Shown: positions 7,955 to 17,159, counted from the stretch's first letter. The stretch is 36,419 nucleotides of DNA from Paludibacter sp. (GCA_010365115.1 JAAFGX010000039.1:1-36419); one strand, 5' to 3'. Numbers and translations: made by a program. The notes: a model not told the origin generated them from the letters alone.

Positions 7955-8335
7955 ATGAACCCGAATATTAAAAAAGGACTCACTATTGCAACAGTTTTAG
8001 GACTTGTTGTGTTCGTTTCATGGATGTATTTCCAGTTTTTCTTTGTTTTTGGTGAAGGCGTAAAAGCCGGAGAGTTAAATTATTTTGTACACAAAGGTTA
8101 TATTTTCAAAACTTACGAAGGAAAAATGATTCAAACCGGTTTCCGATCTCAAACTACAGGAACAATTCAGTCCTACGAATTTCCATTTTCTGTTCAGGAT
8201 AAAACAGTGGCTGATTCTTTGATGCGATGTAGCGGAAAAGAGGTAGAATTACATTATAAAGAATATCTTGGAACGTTGCCATGGAGAGGCGTTAATAAAT
8301 ATGTTGTCGATAAAATTGTTTCTGTAAAGGAGTAG
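7955..8335 (+). CDS. Small single-pass membrane protein, conserved in Bacteroidota
   Basis: A 126-residue protein with one N-terminal membrane segment (about 8-30) and an extracytoplasmic domain of about 95 residues. The segments GEGVKAGELNYFVHKGYIFKTYEGKM and the SFPFSVQDK-like region resemble a family I recall in Bacteroides that is sometimes labelled 6-phosphogluconate dehydrogenase, a name with no support in the sequence because there is no nucleotide-binding fold. The conserved GYxFKTYEG segment suggests a small beta-rich periplasmic domain. Function is unknown. It has its own promoter element and no close partner genes. Confidence 0.8.
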   Translation: MNPNIKKGLTIATVLGLVVFVSWMYFQFFFVFGEGVKAGELNYFVHKGYIFKTYEGKMIQTGFRSQTTGTIQSYEFPFSVQDKTVADSLMRCSGKEVELHYKEYLGTLPWRGVNKYVVDKIVSVKE

Positions 8336-8528
8336 GATTGAATCGTATTATTTTAAATAATTGCTCAATATCTTGATTCCAATGCCAATATTAAAACTGA
8401 AAGTAAATTTTAAATTTAACTACACATGTTTCTAAACCTCACGAAATCAATACAATTTATTAAAAAAAGGTAATTTTTGAAATCGAAAATTATAAAGAAA
8501 ATTCATATTTCTTATCAAAAAAAATAAC

Positions 8529-8536
8529 TACTTTTG
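8529..8536 (+). promoter_or_regulatory. TAnnTTTG element upstream of gldE
   Basis: TACTTTTG lies 55 bases upstream of the inferred TTG start codon of gldE. It is the only consensus element in the 255-base gap before the gldE-gldD-PPTase-GGGPS cluster. Confidence 0.5.
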
Positions 8537-8590
8537 CAGATAAAGAAAAAAACAGTTCTTTAAAAAAGCATTTTATTAAAATCTGACTCA

Positions 8591-9928
8591 TTGGAAACGG
8601 ACTTTTTATATTCAATTTTTGGAGGTATCACACTTTATCCGATATCAATTTCGGCTATCACTTCTCTTATCATTACATTCTTGTTACTTTGCATTTCCGC
8701 CCTTATTTCTGCTTCTGAAGTCGCTTTTTTTTCGCTAGACCCACAAATGTTGAACGAACTTGAGGACAGTGAAGTGAAAGCAAATAAAAATATCCTGCGA
8801 TTGCTTAAAACTCCACAACGATTGCTTGCAAGTATTCTGATCGGAAATAATTTTGTAAATGTGGCTATCATTTTGCTGCTGACTTATGCCACTTCTACAA
8901 TTTTGAATTTCGAAAGTGTCCCAGTTATCGGATTTATTTTTAAGACCATTATTATTACATTTATTTTGTTGCTTTTTGGTGAGATTATTCCTAAAGTGTA
9001 TGCAACTCAATATGCCAAAAAAACTGCAATTAATACAGTTCCCTTTATTTCAGCTTTCGAAAAACTGTTTGGTCCATTTGTGAGTTTGTTAGTTAATTCA
9101 ACGTCAATTGTTAATAGCAGATTATCCAAACGCAATCGATCCAATATTTCGATGGATGAACTTTCACATGCTTTGGAACTTACATCCAACGGCAAAGACG
9201 AGGATACCGATATCTTGGAAGGAATTATTAAATTTGGTAATATTCAGGTTGTAGATATCATGACTTCGAGAGTTGATATGGTTGATATTGATATTAAAAC
9301 AAATTACAGAGAATTATTGGATTTGATAATAAAATCCGGATATTCACGCATACCAGTTAATTCCGGTACACGCGATAATATTAAAGGATTGCTGTATATT
9401 AAAGACTTATTGCCCCATTTAGACAAACCGGCAAATTTCCGTTGGCAAAGTTTAATAAGGCCTGCTTATTTTGTTCCTGAAACTAAGAAAATTGATGATT
9501 TGTTGAATGAGTTTCAAGAAAGTAAAGTGCATTTGGCATTGGTTGTGGACGAATATGGCGGCACTTCGGGATTAGTAACGCTTGAGGATATTTTAGAGGA
9601 AATTGTTGGTGATATCAGCGACGAATACGATGTGGAAGAAGTATTGTTTACCAAAATCGACAATCATACCTTTATATTTGAAGCAAAAATATTATTAAAT
9701 GATTTTTTCAAAATAGCGGAGATTGAAGAAGAAGATTTTGTAAAAGTAACTGAAGAGGTAGAGACTTTGGCCGGTTTAATTCTTGAACTTAAAGGAGATT
9801 TTCCTGCTAAAAATGAGCGTATTGATTACGGTCGGTATGTGTTCGAAATTGTAGCAGCCGATAACCGGCGTATCAAAAAAGTAAAATTATATATTAAAGA
9901 TGATTTTGATAATTCAGACTCAAATTAA
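8591..9928 (+). CDS. gldE: Gliding motility-associated protein GldE (CNNM/CBS/CorC)
   Basis: A 445-residue inner-membrane protein of the HlyC/CorC (CNNM) superfamily. The N-terminal DUF21 region (about 15-190) has four hydrophobic segments, including SALISASEVAFFSLDP. A CBS pair follows (about 205-330: VDIMTSRVDM...SRIPV; LALVVDEYGGTSGLVTLEDILEEIVGDI), then a CorC_HlyC domain (about 345-435). Such proteins are linked to metal ion transport; in Flavobacterium johnsoniae GldE acts with GldD in gliding/T9SS function. No in-frame ATG exists near the N-terminus. The TTG at 8591 gives the normal family start just before the first membrane helix. gldD follows directly, as in many Bacteroidota. Confidence 0.93.
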   Translation: METDFLYSIFGGITLYPISISAITSLIITFLLLCISALISASEVAFFSLDPQMLNELEDSEVKANKNILRLLKTPQRLLASILIGNNFVNVAIILLLTYATSTILNFESVPVIGFIFKTIIITFILLLFGEIIPKVYATQYAKKTAINTVPFISAFEKLFGPFVSLLVNSTSIVNSRLSKRNRSNISMDELSHALELTSNGKDEDTDILEGIIKFGNIQVVDIMTSRVDMVDIDIKTNYRELLDLIIKSGYSRIPVNSGTRDNIKGLLYIKDLLPHLDKPANFRWQSLIRPAYFVPETKKIDDLLNEFQESKVHLALVVDEYGGTSGLVTLEDILEEIVGDISDEYDVEEVLFTKIDNHTFIFEAKILLNDFFKIAEIEEEDFVKVTEEVETLAGLILELKGDFPAKNERIDYGRYVFEIVAADNRRIKKVKLYIKDDFDNSDSN

Positions 9929-9959
9929 GCTAATAAAGGAATTTAAACAAATTAAAAAA

Positions 9960-10538
9960 GTGATTAGGACTTTAAAAATATTGATTTTTTTCTGTGTAAT
10001 AAGTTTAATTTGGTCGTGCAGTGACGCAATAATTCCTCGCCCTTATGGCTACTATAGGGTCGATTTGCCTGCTCATACCTACCGCACAATTGACACATTA
10101 AACCTGCCTTATCGTTTTGATTTGCCGGTGAATGCATTATTAATCGACAGAAAATCACAAGGTGAAAAGTATTGGATAGATATCTTTTATCCGGCTTTAA
10201 ATGCCAGTTTATATTGCAGTTACAAAGCAGTAAATGGAAATCTTTTTGATTTAACGGAAGACTCGAGAAGGATTGTATATAAACATAGCATACGTGCGGA
10301 TGGAATTGGAGAAAAAGTGTTCATTCATCCTGAAAAAAAAGTGTATGGAATTTTATACGATTTATCAGGTAACACTGCATCAACTCTCCAGTTTATGCTC
10401 ACTGACAGCACACAACACTTTTTTCGAGCAGCATTGTATTTCAATAATGTGCCAAATAAAGACTCCATTGTTCCAATGGCAGAATATGTTCGTGAGGATG
10501 TAATAAGAATGATGGAAAGTTTTGAATGGAAAAAATGA
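9960..10538 (+). CDS. gldD: Gliding motility lipoprotein GldD
   Basis: A lipoprotein of about 192 residues. The signal peptide VIRTLKILIFFCVISLIWSC ends in a lipobox cysteine, so the protein is lipidated after export. The first residues after it (SDAIIPRPYGYYRVDLP) match the GldD start. The family is required for gliding and T9SS function in Flavobacterium; the biochemical role is unknown. I chose the GTG at 9960 because it gives a normal-length signal peptide. An ATG at 9900 would overlap gldE by 29 bases and place 20 extra polar residues before it. Co-transcription with gldE upstream and the PPTase downstream (32-base gap) is likely. Confidence 0.88.
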   Translation: MIRTLKILIFFCVISLIWSCSDAIIPRPYGYYRVDLPAHTYRTIDTLNLPYRFDLPVNALLIDRKSQGEKYWIDIFYPALNASLYCSYKAVNGNLFDLTEDSRRIVYKHSIRADGIGEKVFIHPEKKVYGILYDLSGNTASTLQFMLTDSTQHFFRAALYFNNVPNKDSIVPMAEYVREDVIRMMESFEWKK

Positions 10539-10570
10539 TAAGAACGAAATCTAAATTGAAAAATTAGAGA

Positions 10571-11203
10571 ATGTCAGAGGAAAAAATCAATAATGTAATT
10601 TCGAAGAATGAGGAATATTTAAAAGTTTATGAAATAAACGAAAGCGTTGATGAACTTCTTGGTCTATTGCAATTGTCAGATTATGATCAACTTAAATTTA
10701 AAAATATCGTTTCAGAAAAGCGGAAACTCGAATTTTTGGGTATTCGTTTAGCATTTAAGGAATTGTTTGGAACAGAAAAGGATATTCGTTATGATTCCGA
10801 TGGCAAGCCATTTTTTAATGATAATTCTTATAAAATAAGTGTTTCGCATAGTAAAAAATGGGTAGCAGTAATTGCACATCCAATACGTCAGGTAGGTGTT
10901 GATATTGAGTGTCGTACTGATAAAATTCAGAAAATATACAAACGGTTTTTGAGCGAAATTGAGCAAGATGAATTATCAAATGGACAGAATATAAGCCAGT
11001 TATTGTTGGCTTGGTCTGCTAAAGAAACTCTTTTTAAAATCATTGGAAATGAAGCAGTTGATTTTTCGAAACAATTAAGAATCTTTCCTTTTGAAATAAA
11101 AGATCAGGGAGAAATTACTGCAGAGCATATTCAAACAAAAACAAATTACAAACTATCTTATATTCAAACATCATCATACACATTAGTATGGTGTTTGTCA
11201 TAA
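10571..11203 (+). CDS. 4'-phosphopantetheinyl transferase superfamily protein
   Basis: A 210-residue Sfp-type enzyme that would transfer the 4'-phosphopantetheine arm of CoA to a carrier protein serine. The motifs are ISVSHSKKW (89-97), VGVDIE (108-113; metal-binding Asp111 and Glu113) and WSAKE (148-152; Glu152). It probably activates fatty-acid or secondary-metabolite acyl carrier proteins. It lies between gldD and the GGGP synthase with short gaps, an arrangement I recognise as recurrent in Bacteroidota. No polyketide or peptide synthetase genes are nearby, so a primary-metabolism target is more likely than a specialised one. Confidence 0.92.
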   Translation: MSEEKINNVISKNEEYLKVYEINESVDELLGLLQLSDYDQLKFKNIVSEKRKLEFLGIRLAFKELFGTEKDIRYDSDGKPFFNDNSYKISVSHSKKWVAVIAHPIRQVGVDIECRTDKIQKIYKRFLSEIEQDELSNGQNISQLLLAWSAKETLFKIIGNEAVDFSKQLRIFPFEIKDQGEITAEHIQTKTNYKLSYIQTSSYTLVWCLS

Positions 11204-11220
11204 AAAACTAAGGATTTATA

Positions 11221-11973
11221 ATGAGAAACATCTACAAGAAAATACTTCTGAAAAGAGAATTAAAAGATAAAATGTTGGCTGTTTTAATTGACCCCGATAA
11301 ATGCAGGGGAAGTGTGCTGTCCAGCACAATTGCAGCTTTGAAAACAAATGTTCCAGATTTTATCTTTGTTGGAGGAAGTTTTACGCTCAATTCTGTTGAT
11401 TCACTCATTGAGGTTTTGAGAGAGGAAACAAAAGCCGAAATCATTTTATTTCCTGGGCATACATCTCAATTTAGCCCAAAGGCAAACGCCTTACTTTATC
11501 TTTCACTACTATCGGGACGAAACGCTGAATTTTTAATTGGACACCATTTAAATTCGGCATTAATGATTCAAAAATCGAATATCGAAGTAATTCCTACCGG
11601 TTATCTTTTGATTGAAGGTGGAAAATCAAGCTCGGTAGAATACATAAGCAACACCCGACCTATTCCACGGGAAAAAATGGAAATAGTACTATCAACGGCT
11701 ATTGCAGCGGAATTGCTGGGAATGAAATTAGTTTATTTGGAAGCTGGAAGTGGTGCTGAGTTACCTGTTCCATCTGATATGATTTCATATGTGAGCAAGA
11801 GTTTGTCGCTACCGTTAATTGTAGGTGGTGGTATAAAAACGGTAGATCAGTTGTATAAAGCATTTAAAGCTGGTGCCGACTTGGTAGTGGTTGGAAACAT
11901 ATTCGAACAAGAACCCCAAAAAATATCGCAATTTGTTGATTGTGCAAGAAAATTTGGAAAAGAAGAGATTTAG
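11221..11973 (+). CDS. Geranylgeranylglyceryl/heptaprenylglyceryl phosphate synthase family protein
   Basis: A 250-residue TIM-barrel prenyltransferase of the GGGPS/PcrB family. It joins sn-glycerol-1-phosphate to a polyprenyl diphosphate. Motifs visible: LIDPDKCRG near the N-terminus, FVGGSFT, FPGHTSQFSPKANALLYLSL, YLEAGSGA, IVGGGIKT and GADLVVVGNIFE, which bind phosphate. Archaea use this step for membrane ether lipids. Bacteroidota carry group II enzymes, some shown to be GGGP synthases, while the Firmicutes PcrB uses heptaprenyl diphosphate. The chain length here cannot be read reliably. The gene is 17 bases after the PPTase and ends the gldE cluster. Confidence 0.92.
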   Translation: MRNIYKKILLKRELKDKMLAVLIDPDKCRGSVLSSTIAALKTNVPDFIFVGGSFTLNSVDSLIEVLREETKAEIILFPGHTSQFSPKANALLYLSLLSGRNAEFLIGHHLNSALMIQKSNIEVIPTGYLLIEGGKSSSVEYISNTRPIPREKMEIVLSTAIAAELLGMKLVYLEAGSGAELPVPSDMISYVSKSLSLPLIVGGGIKTVDQLYKAFKAGADLVVVGNIFEQEPQKISQFVDCARKFGKEEI

Positions 11974-12026
11974 ACAATGTCTACATTTTTAATGAATCAT
12001 CTTTTCTATTTGTTAGCGTAAATTAG

Positions 12027-13241
12027 CTATCTCAATTTATATTTCACAAAATGTGGTCCAGCTATACTTTTGAAATATAAATACGAAATTGCTGTGGCAA
12101 TGGCTCCTCCAAAATAGGCTAATGGTAAACCACCATTGCTATCGGCTAACCATCCTCCCAAGATCAAACCTATTCCAATTCCAAAATCCCAACTTGTCAT
12201 GTAAGTTGAACTGGCAGTAGCTCGTCTGTTGTTTGGTGCCATATTTACAAAAAGTGTATTATAAGCTGGAAATAAAAGACCGTAACCAATTCCGAGAAAC
12301 AAAGAAATTGAATAAAACAATATTACGATTAATGTGTAGTATTCTGAATTTAGCTGACCTAAACCTGATAGTAATAACATTGAGAGCAAGCAAATCAGAG
12401 TTCCGGTGGCTACAACATTCGTAAGTTTGCCTTTGTCAACTAGTTTCCCGGCTAGTACTCGTGATGTAATTAAACCTAATGCCATAAGCGAAAAAAACAC
12501 TCCAACACCACTTTGGATGCCTAGCTCTTTACCAAAAATCGCAATATAAGTAACTATCATACCATATGGAATTCCCATTAGAAGTAAACATAAACCGGCT
12601 TTAAATCCTTTGAAAAGAAAAAATCTGTCGAATGCCATCGGTTGTTTGACAGTTCTGTCAACTGTATTTGTTGATTTAATGCGTATAGCAAATAATAATC
12701 CTAATAATCCACTCGCAATTGCTGTGTAAAAAATAATGTCAAAATTATAATAATCATGCATATACAGGCTGGTCATTGGTCCAAATGCCATCGACAAAGT
12801 GTTGGAAATTCCAAAATATCCTAATCCTTCCCCTCTGCGCGAAGCCGGCATAATATCCACAATAAAACTGTTGCCTGCTGTAGTTACAAATCCAAAAGTA
12901 AACCCATGTAAAATGCGGATAAACAAAAATGTACTTAATAAATTTGCCAACGGATATCCGATAAATGAAACTACAAACAGCAGATAAGCCAATAAATAAA
13001 TAGGTTTTCGATAAAACATATCGAGTATGAATCCCGAAATGGGACGAATTAGCAAAGCAGCCAGCGTATAGCTTGAAAGTATGACTCCAACCATTAATTT
13101 GGAGCTGTGAAATTCCTCAATTAAATAAAGTGGGAGAATAGGCACCAACAAATAGAATGCAAAGAAGAGTAAAAAATTACCTATACATGCACTTATAAAA
13201 CTAGATGTCCACAGTTCCTCTTTATTTTTATTTTTAATCAT
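12027..13241 (-). CDS. MFS transporter
   Basis: A 404-residue membrane protein with about 12 hydrophobic segments and the MFS signature loop between helices 2 and 3 (GFILDMFYRKP). A repeat-like loop GKLVDKGK in the second half marks the two-fold MFS symmetry. Related proteins include multidrug and arabinose-efflux-like permeases; no substrate can be assigned. The start ATG at 13241 precedes a short polar N-tail. It is convergent with the GGGP synthase gene and lies at the end of a run of minus-strand genes, 134 bases after the DUF2148 gene, so it may have a separate promoter, though no clear TAnnTTTG was seen. Confidence 0.9.
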   Translation of the reverse strand: MIKNKNKEELWTSSFISACIGNFLLFFAFYLLVPILPLYLIEEFHSSKLMVGVILSSYTLAALLIRPISGFILDMFYRKPIYLLAYLLFVVSFIGYPLANLLSTFLFIRILHGFTFGFVTTAGNSFIVDIMPASRRGEGLGYFGISNTLSMAFGPMTSLYMHDYYNFDIIFYTAIASGLLGLLFAIRIKSTNTVDRTVKQPMAFDRFFLFKGFKAGLCLLLMGIPYGMIVTYIAIFGKELGIQSGVGVFFSLMALGLITSRVLAGKLVDKGKLTNVVATGTLICLLSMLLLSGLGQLNSEYYTLIVILFYSISLFLGIGYGLLFPAYNTLFVNMAPNNRRATASSTYMTSWDFGIGIGLILGGWLADSNGGLPLAYFGGAIATAISYLYFKSIAGPHFVKYKLR

Positions 13242-13375
13242 ATTAATATCATTACCTTGGAATAAAAACTTTCAATGTAGAAATTAGCATAAACTTTTAT
13301 ACCGTAAGTATTTGAAAAGTTTTATGAATAAAAAAATCATTTTGAAGCTCTAAAAAGCTGATGATTACTGAAGAA

Positions 13376-13924
13376 TTATTGAATAGGAGGTGTTTTTGAA
13401 ATTCTATCGAAAAACGGATTTTTAGAACTGCAACTAATCGGAATTCCATAGATGTTACTGCATCCTGGCATCATATCCAGTTCTTGTACCACTCTTCCCA
13501 CCGAGAACATTACGCGTGAATCCACCCGATGATCCGAAGCAACCGAACAAGCTGAACCTATGGCAATGCCCACATCTACTGAATTTAATGAGCATGGAAC
13601 GTCAGGAAATCCTTGCTTTTCCGCACAAGTTGGAAATCCGCAATATCCACAATTCAAATTGTGAATCTGTTGTTTTGTTCCAATAAGCACAATGGCTTCG
13701 GCATGGAGGATATTTTCTGCATCCCGAGTAATAAATTTCAAACCTGTTTTTTTGCTATATTCATGCATAGCATCCGATAGTTGTTTGATTGTTTCGCCTG
13801 TTGCCAAAGCAACTTGAATAATATCAAATCCTTTTCCTTTTGGAGCAGTGCGTGCAGCTGTCATCATTTCGTTGGCAACTTGCAATAATCTATCTGTGCG
13901 AGTGTCGCGTTCGTTTATTAACAT
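13376..13924 (-). CDS. DUF2148 ferredoxin-domain protein
   Basis: A 182-residue cytoplasmic protein of the DUF2148 family. Cysteines 92, 95, 100 and 111 are arranged C-x2-C-x4-C-x10-C (NCGYCGFPTC...PC), close to the 4Fe-4S motif of RnfB-type proteins. Further cysteines lie at 126, 155 and 165. A redox role is likely; the partner is unknown. It is only five bases downstream of the inositol-monophosphatase-family gene and is surely co-transcribed with it. Members are common in anaerobic Bacteroidota and Clostridia, which mildly supports an anaerobic lifestyle (inference). Confidence 0.88.
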   Translation of the reverse strand: MLINERDTRTDRLLQVANEMMTAARTAPKGKGFDIIQVALATGETIKQLSDAMHEYSKKTGLKFITRDAENILHAEAIVLIGTKQQIHNLNCGYCGFPTCAEKQGFPDVPCSLNSVDVGIAIGSACSVASDHRVDSRVMFSVGRVVQELDMMPGCSNIYGIPISCSSKNPFFDRISKTPPIQ

Positions 13925-13929
13925 AATGT

Positions 13930-14703
13930 TTATTTCAAAGGTAGCTCCAATAATCCATTTGACGCAACTATTTCTCGTCCAAACAAATAATTTGTCCCAC
14001 CGTTATAATCGGTTACTTTTCCTCCTGCTTCATTTACTATAACCGCTCCAGCAGCTACATCCCATGGTTTTAGGTCGTATTCCCAAAATGCATCAAATCG
14101 TCCGCAAGCCACATATGCCAGGTCTGTCGCTGCTGATCCTAATCGACGCACACCACGTGCATTTTTCATTGTCCATTTCAATATTTCCATATAGTCATCC
14201 AATTTACTAAAATCGTTATATGGAAATCCCGTTGCCAACAAAGTATCATGTATATCGGCACGATCAGAAACATGAATAGGTTCACCGTTCAGGTAAGCTC
14301 CACCATTTTTCCATGCATAAAAACATTCATCCCTGCCCACTTCGTAAACTACACCCAGTACAAGTTCATCATTGTCAAGCAAACCAATGCTGACAGCATA
14401 AATCGGAACTCCCTGAATGTAATTTGTTGTTCCATCCAATGGGTCAATCACCCAATTGAACCGTTCGCCACGTTTGTCATTTGTTCCTTCCTCAGCAATA
14501 AAACCGGCTTCAGGCAATATTTGCTGCAGCTGAGCAATAATTAGTTTTTCAGATTCTTTGTCGACATAGCTTACTAAATCGTGTAAGCCTTTCGTCTCAA
14601 TTTTAGATGTATCAAAACTTTTTCGCTCTTCAGCCATGAATTTTCCAGCTTTTCGGGCAATTTTGCAGGTAGATAAGGTGAGTTGTTCGTGTGTCATGGT
14701 CAT
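13930..14703 (-). CDS. Inositol monophosphatase family protein
   Basis: A 257-residue Mg2+-dependent, Li+-sensitive-type phosphatase. It has all metal-site motifs: EEGT (71-74), DPLDGTTN (87-94) and WDVAAGAVIVNEAGG (Asp215). The family includes inositol-1-phosphatase (SuhB), CysQ-like 3',5'-bisphosphatase, fructose-1,6-bisphosphatase and HisN-type histidinol phosphatase. It lies directly downstream of hisC and hisD in the same direction. The missing histidinol-phosphate phosphatase step makes a HisN role worth testing, but motifs alone do not separate these activities. The start could be the first or third residue, both Met. Confidence 0.9.
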   Translation of the reverse strand: MTMTHEQLTLSTCKIARKAGKFMAEERKSFDTSKIETKGLHDLVSYVDKESEKLIIAQLQQILPEAGFIAEEGTNDKRGERFNWVIDPLDGTTNYIQGVPIYAVSIGLLDNDELVLGVVYEVGRDECFYAWKNGGAYLNGEPIHVSDRADIHDTLLATGFPYNDFSKLDDYMEILKWTMKNARGVRRLGSAATDLAYVACGRFDAFWEYDLKPWDVAAGAVIVNEAGGKVTDYNGGTNYLFGREIVASNGLLELPLK

Positions 14704-14767
14704 TTTTTATTTGTTAATATTACTAATACATACTTAGAAATATAATGCTAATACTGTAAAGAATAAT

Positions 14768-15796
14768 TCAAAAATTCAACAATTCTTCTACTAAAATTTT
14801 GTTTTCTTCGGGTGTTCCAACTGTAATTCTAATACAACCAAGGCATAACGATACTGTGTTGCGGTTTCGAACAATAATGCTTTTGTTGACTAAATATTGA
14901 TAGACTGCATTGGCATCCTCCACTTTAATTAGAACAAAGTTGGCATCGGTGGGATAAATTTTCTTTACAAAAGGTAATTTTTCAAGAGCGTTTAATAATA
15001 CGGTTCTTTCCACTAATAATGTATTCACCCAATTTTTTACTTGACCAGCATTTCCTAATGCTAAAAGTGCTTGTTTTTGAGTAAGGATATTGATATTGTA
15101 TGGATATTTTATTTTATTAAGAATTCCAATAATTTCAACAGAGGCAAACGCCATTCCTAGTCTAATTGCGGCACTTCCCCATGCTTTTGAGAATGTTTGC
15201 AAAATGACCAGATTTGGAAATTGAGTCAGTTTTTCTGAAAAACTTGCTTCACTTGCAAAATCAATATATGCTTCGTCCAACACTACAATTCCTTCAAATG
15301 AAGTCAATAGTTTTATAATTTCATCTCGGCTTAAACTGTTTCCGGTTGGATTATTCGGAGAACAAAGCCAGATAATTTTAGTGTACAAATTTGTTGCCGA
15401 CAATAATTTGTCAGCTGAAAACTGAAAATCATCATCCAATAAAACTTTTCGATATTCTACATCATTTATAGCAGCACTAACTTTATACATTCCGTAAGTT
15501 GGTTCTATAGCCACCACATTGTCGATGCGTGGTTCGCAAAAAGCACGATACAATAAATCAATGGGTTCATCGCTTCCGTTTCCAAGAAAAATATTCTCAG
15601 CAGGAACGTTTTTAATTTTCGAGATTTGCTCTTTCACTTCCCATTGTAAAGGATCTGGATATCGATTGAAAGGAGCATTATAAGGATTTTCATTTGCATC
15701 CAAATAAACGGAAGCTTCCCCTTTAAACTCATCTCTGGCACAAGAATAAGGTTGTAGGGAGCGTATATTTTCACGCAATAATTTTTCTATATTCAT
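14768..15796 (-). CDS. hisC: Histidinol-phosphate aminotransferase
   Basis: A 342-residue class I/II PLP aminotransferase. It converts imidazole acetol phosphate plus glutamate to histidinol phosphate. The N-terminal LDANENP (32-38), SPNNPTG (146-152), DEAYIDF (174-180) and the PLP lysine in [13 protein letters not shown] (Lys204) are typical of HisC. Length is normal. It follows hisD across a 46-base spacer filled with degenerate heptamers. hisB, hisG and the other pathway genes are not in the window. Downstream is an inositol-monophosphatase-family gene. Confidence 0.95.
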   Translation of the reverse strand: MNIEKLLRENIRSLQPYSCARDEFKGEASVYLDANENPYNAPFNRYPDPLQWEVKEQISKIKNVPAENIFLGNGSDEPIDLLYRAFCEPRIDNVVAIEPTYGMYKVSAAINDVEYRKVLLDDDFQFSADKLLSATNLYTKIIWLCSPNNPTGNSLSRDEIIKLLTSFEGIVVLDEAYIDFASEASFSEKLTQFPNLVILQTFSKAWGSAAIRLGMAFASVEIIGILNKIKYPYNINILTQKQALLALGNAGQVKNWVNTLLVERTVLLNALEKLPFVKKIYPTDANFVLIKVEDANAVYQYLVNKSIIVRNRNTVSLCLGCIRITVGTPEENKILVEELLNF

Positions 15797-15798
15797 TC

Positions 15799-15847
15799 TA
15801 TAATTATCTATAAACTAATTACTATCGACTATAAACTACCAACTATC
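15799..15847. repeat. Degenerate 7-bp tandem array (7 units) from hisD stop to hisC start
   Basis: On the minus strand the units are GATAGTT, GGTAGTT, TATAGTC, GATAGTA, ATTAGTT, TATAGAT, AATTATA. The hisD stop TAG lies inside the first unit and the array ends two bases before the hisC ATG, so it fills the whole spacer. Confidence 0.7.
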
Positions 15848-17159
15848 TTCTATGACTGCTATGTCTTTCTTCCACTTCTTTTTCTTCAATTAAACGAACT
15901 TTTACAGCATTACTATGTGCCTGCAATTCTTCGCTTTCGGCCATAATTATTATAGCATTGCTCATATTGGTAAGACCTTCTTGTGTAATTTGCTGGAAAG
16001 TGACTTTTCGGATAAAACTATCTAGATTTACTCCGCTATAAGCTTTAGCATAACCATTTGTAGGCAATGTGTGGTTTGTTCCGGAAGCATAATCACCAGC
16101 ACTTTCTGGTGTGTAATTTCCAAGAAAAACAGAACCTGCATTGATGATATTTGCAGCTACTCCCATATAATAGTGAGTAGAAATAATCAAATGTTCAGGT
16201 GCGTATTCATTGGTCATTTCAACAGCTTCTTCCAATGTTTTCAGAACTATTATCTTGCTATTTGCGAGCGCTTTTCTGGCAAATTCTTTTCGAGGAAGCT
16301 GTTCAAGTTGAATTTCAATTTGTTCCAAAACCGGGGCTACAATTTTTTCACTTACTGTTATCAAAATAGATTGACTGTCCACACCATGTTCGGCTTGCGA
16401 AAGCAAATCTGCCGCCACAAAAACAGGATTTGCAGTATCGTCGGCAATTACTTCTACTTCGGAAGGACCAGCAGGCATATCAATGGCAACATCTCTTAAA
16501 GAGACCAGTTGTTTTGCTGCAGTCACATACTGATTACCGGGTCCAAAAATTTTATACACTTTAGGAACCGTTTCTGTACCATAAGCCATAGCTGCAATGG
16601 CTTGTGTTCCCCCGATTTTAAAAATACGATGAATTCCGGCCACTTTAGCGGCATACAAAACAGCAGGATGAATTTTTCCTTCTTTATTCGGCGGTGTGCA
16701 AAGTATTATCTCTTTACATTCGGCAATTTGTGCAGGGATTCCGAGCATTAAAACAGTCGAAAAAAGCGGAGCTGTTCCACCTGGAACATACAAACCCACT
16801 TTCTCAATTGCAATTGCTTTTTGCCAACAGTAAACACCGGGTGAAGTTTGAATTTCAGGTAAATCATGTTGTTGCTCCGAGTGAAATTTCCAGATATTGC
16901 GACGCGCCATTTCTATGGCTTGTTTCAATTGTGCCGAAACCAGTTTGTCAGCTTCTGCAATTTCCTCTTTAGTAACTTCAATTACATCAAGACTTACATT
17001 GTCAAACTTTTGAGTATATTTTTTTATTGCTTTATCGCCATGCGAACGAACATCGTCCAATACTTTTTGTACCGTTTCGAAAAGTGATGTGCTATCATAA
17101 ACCGGGCGGGTAAGCAGCGAAGCCCAATCTTCACGGGGGGGGTATTTTATAACTTGCAT
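15843..17159 (-). CDS. hisD: Histidinol dehydrogenase
   Basis: A 438-residue Zn- and NAD-dependent enzyme that carries out the last two steps of histidine synthesis, from histidinol to histidine. Recognisable blocks: YVPGGTAPLFSTVLML, GPGNQYVTAAKQ, DMPAGPSEV, LLSQAEHG and EYAPEHLII near the active site, and GDYASGTNHTLPTNG. The C-terminal residues are polar and basic (SSHRR), and their codons run into the heptamer array. hisG, normally just upstream in Bacteroidota hisGDC(B) operons, is absent. The preceding gene is a HAD phosphatase 97 bases upstream. No TAnnTTTG is seen in that gap, so read-through from the HAD gene is possible. Confidence 0.96.
   Translation of the reverse strand: MQVIKYPPREDWASLLTRPVYDSTSLFETVQKVLDDVRSHGDKAIKKYTQKFDNVSLDVIEVTKEEIAEADKLVSAQLKQAIEMARRNIWKFHSEQQHDLPEIQTSPGVYCWQKAIAIEKVGLYVPGGTAPLFSTVLMLGIPAQIAECKEIILCTPPNKEGKIHPAVLYAAKVAGIHRIFKIGGTQAIAAMAYGTETVPKVYKIFGPGNQYVTAAKQLVSLRDVAIDMPAGPSEVEVIADDTANPVFVAADLLSQAEHGVDSQSILITVSEKIVAPVLEQIEIQLEQLPRKEFARKALANSKIIVLKTLEEAVEMTNEYAPEHLIISTHYYMGVAANIINAGSVFLGNYTPESAGDYASGTNHTLPTNGYAKAYSGVNLDSFIRKVTFQQITQEGLTNMSNAIIIMAESEELQAHSNAVKVRLIEEKEVEERHSSHRR

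Noticed and set aside
7955..8335. 6-phosphogluconate dehydrogenase label
   Set aside because: The protein is 126 residues with a membrane helix and no NADP-binding fold, so the label I recall for related proteins is not supported.
16071..16499. 142-residue plus-strand ORF antisense to hisD
   Set aside because: hisD is a clear full-length enzyme here. The antisense frame has an unnatural Phe/Cys/Ile-rich composition.
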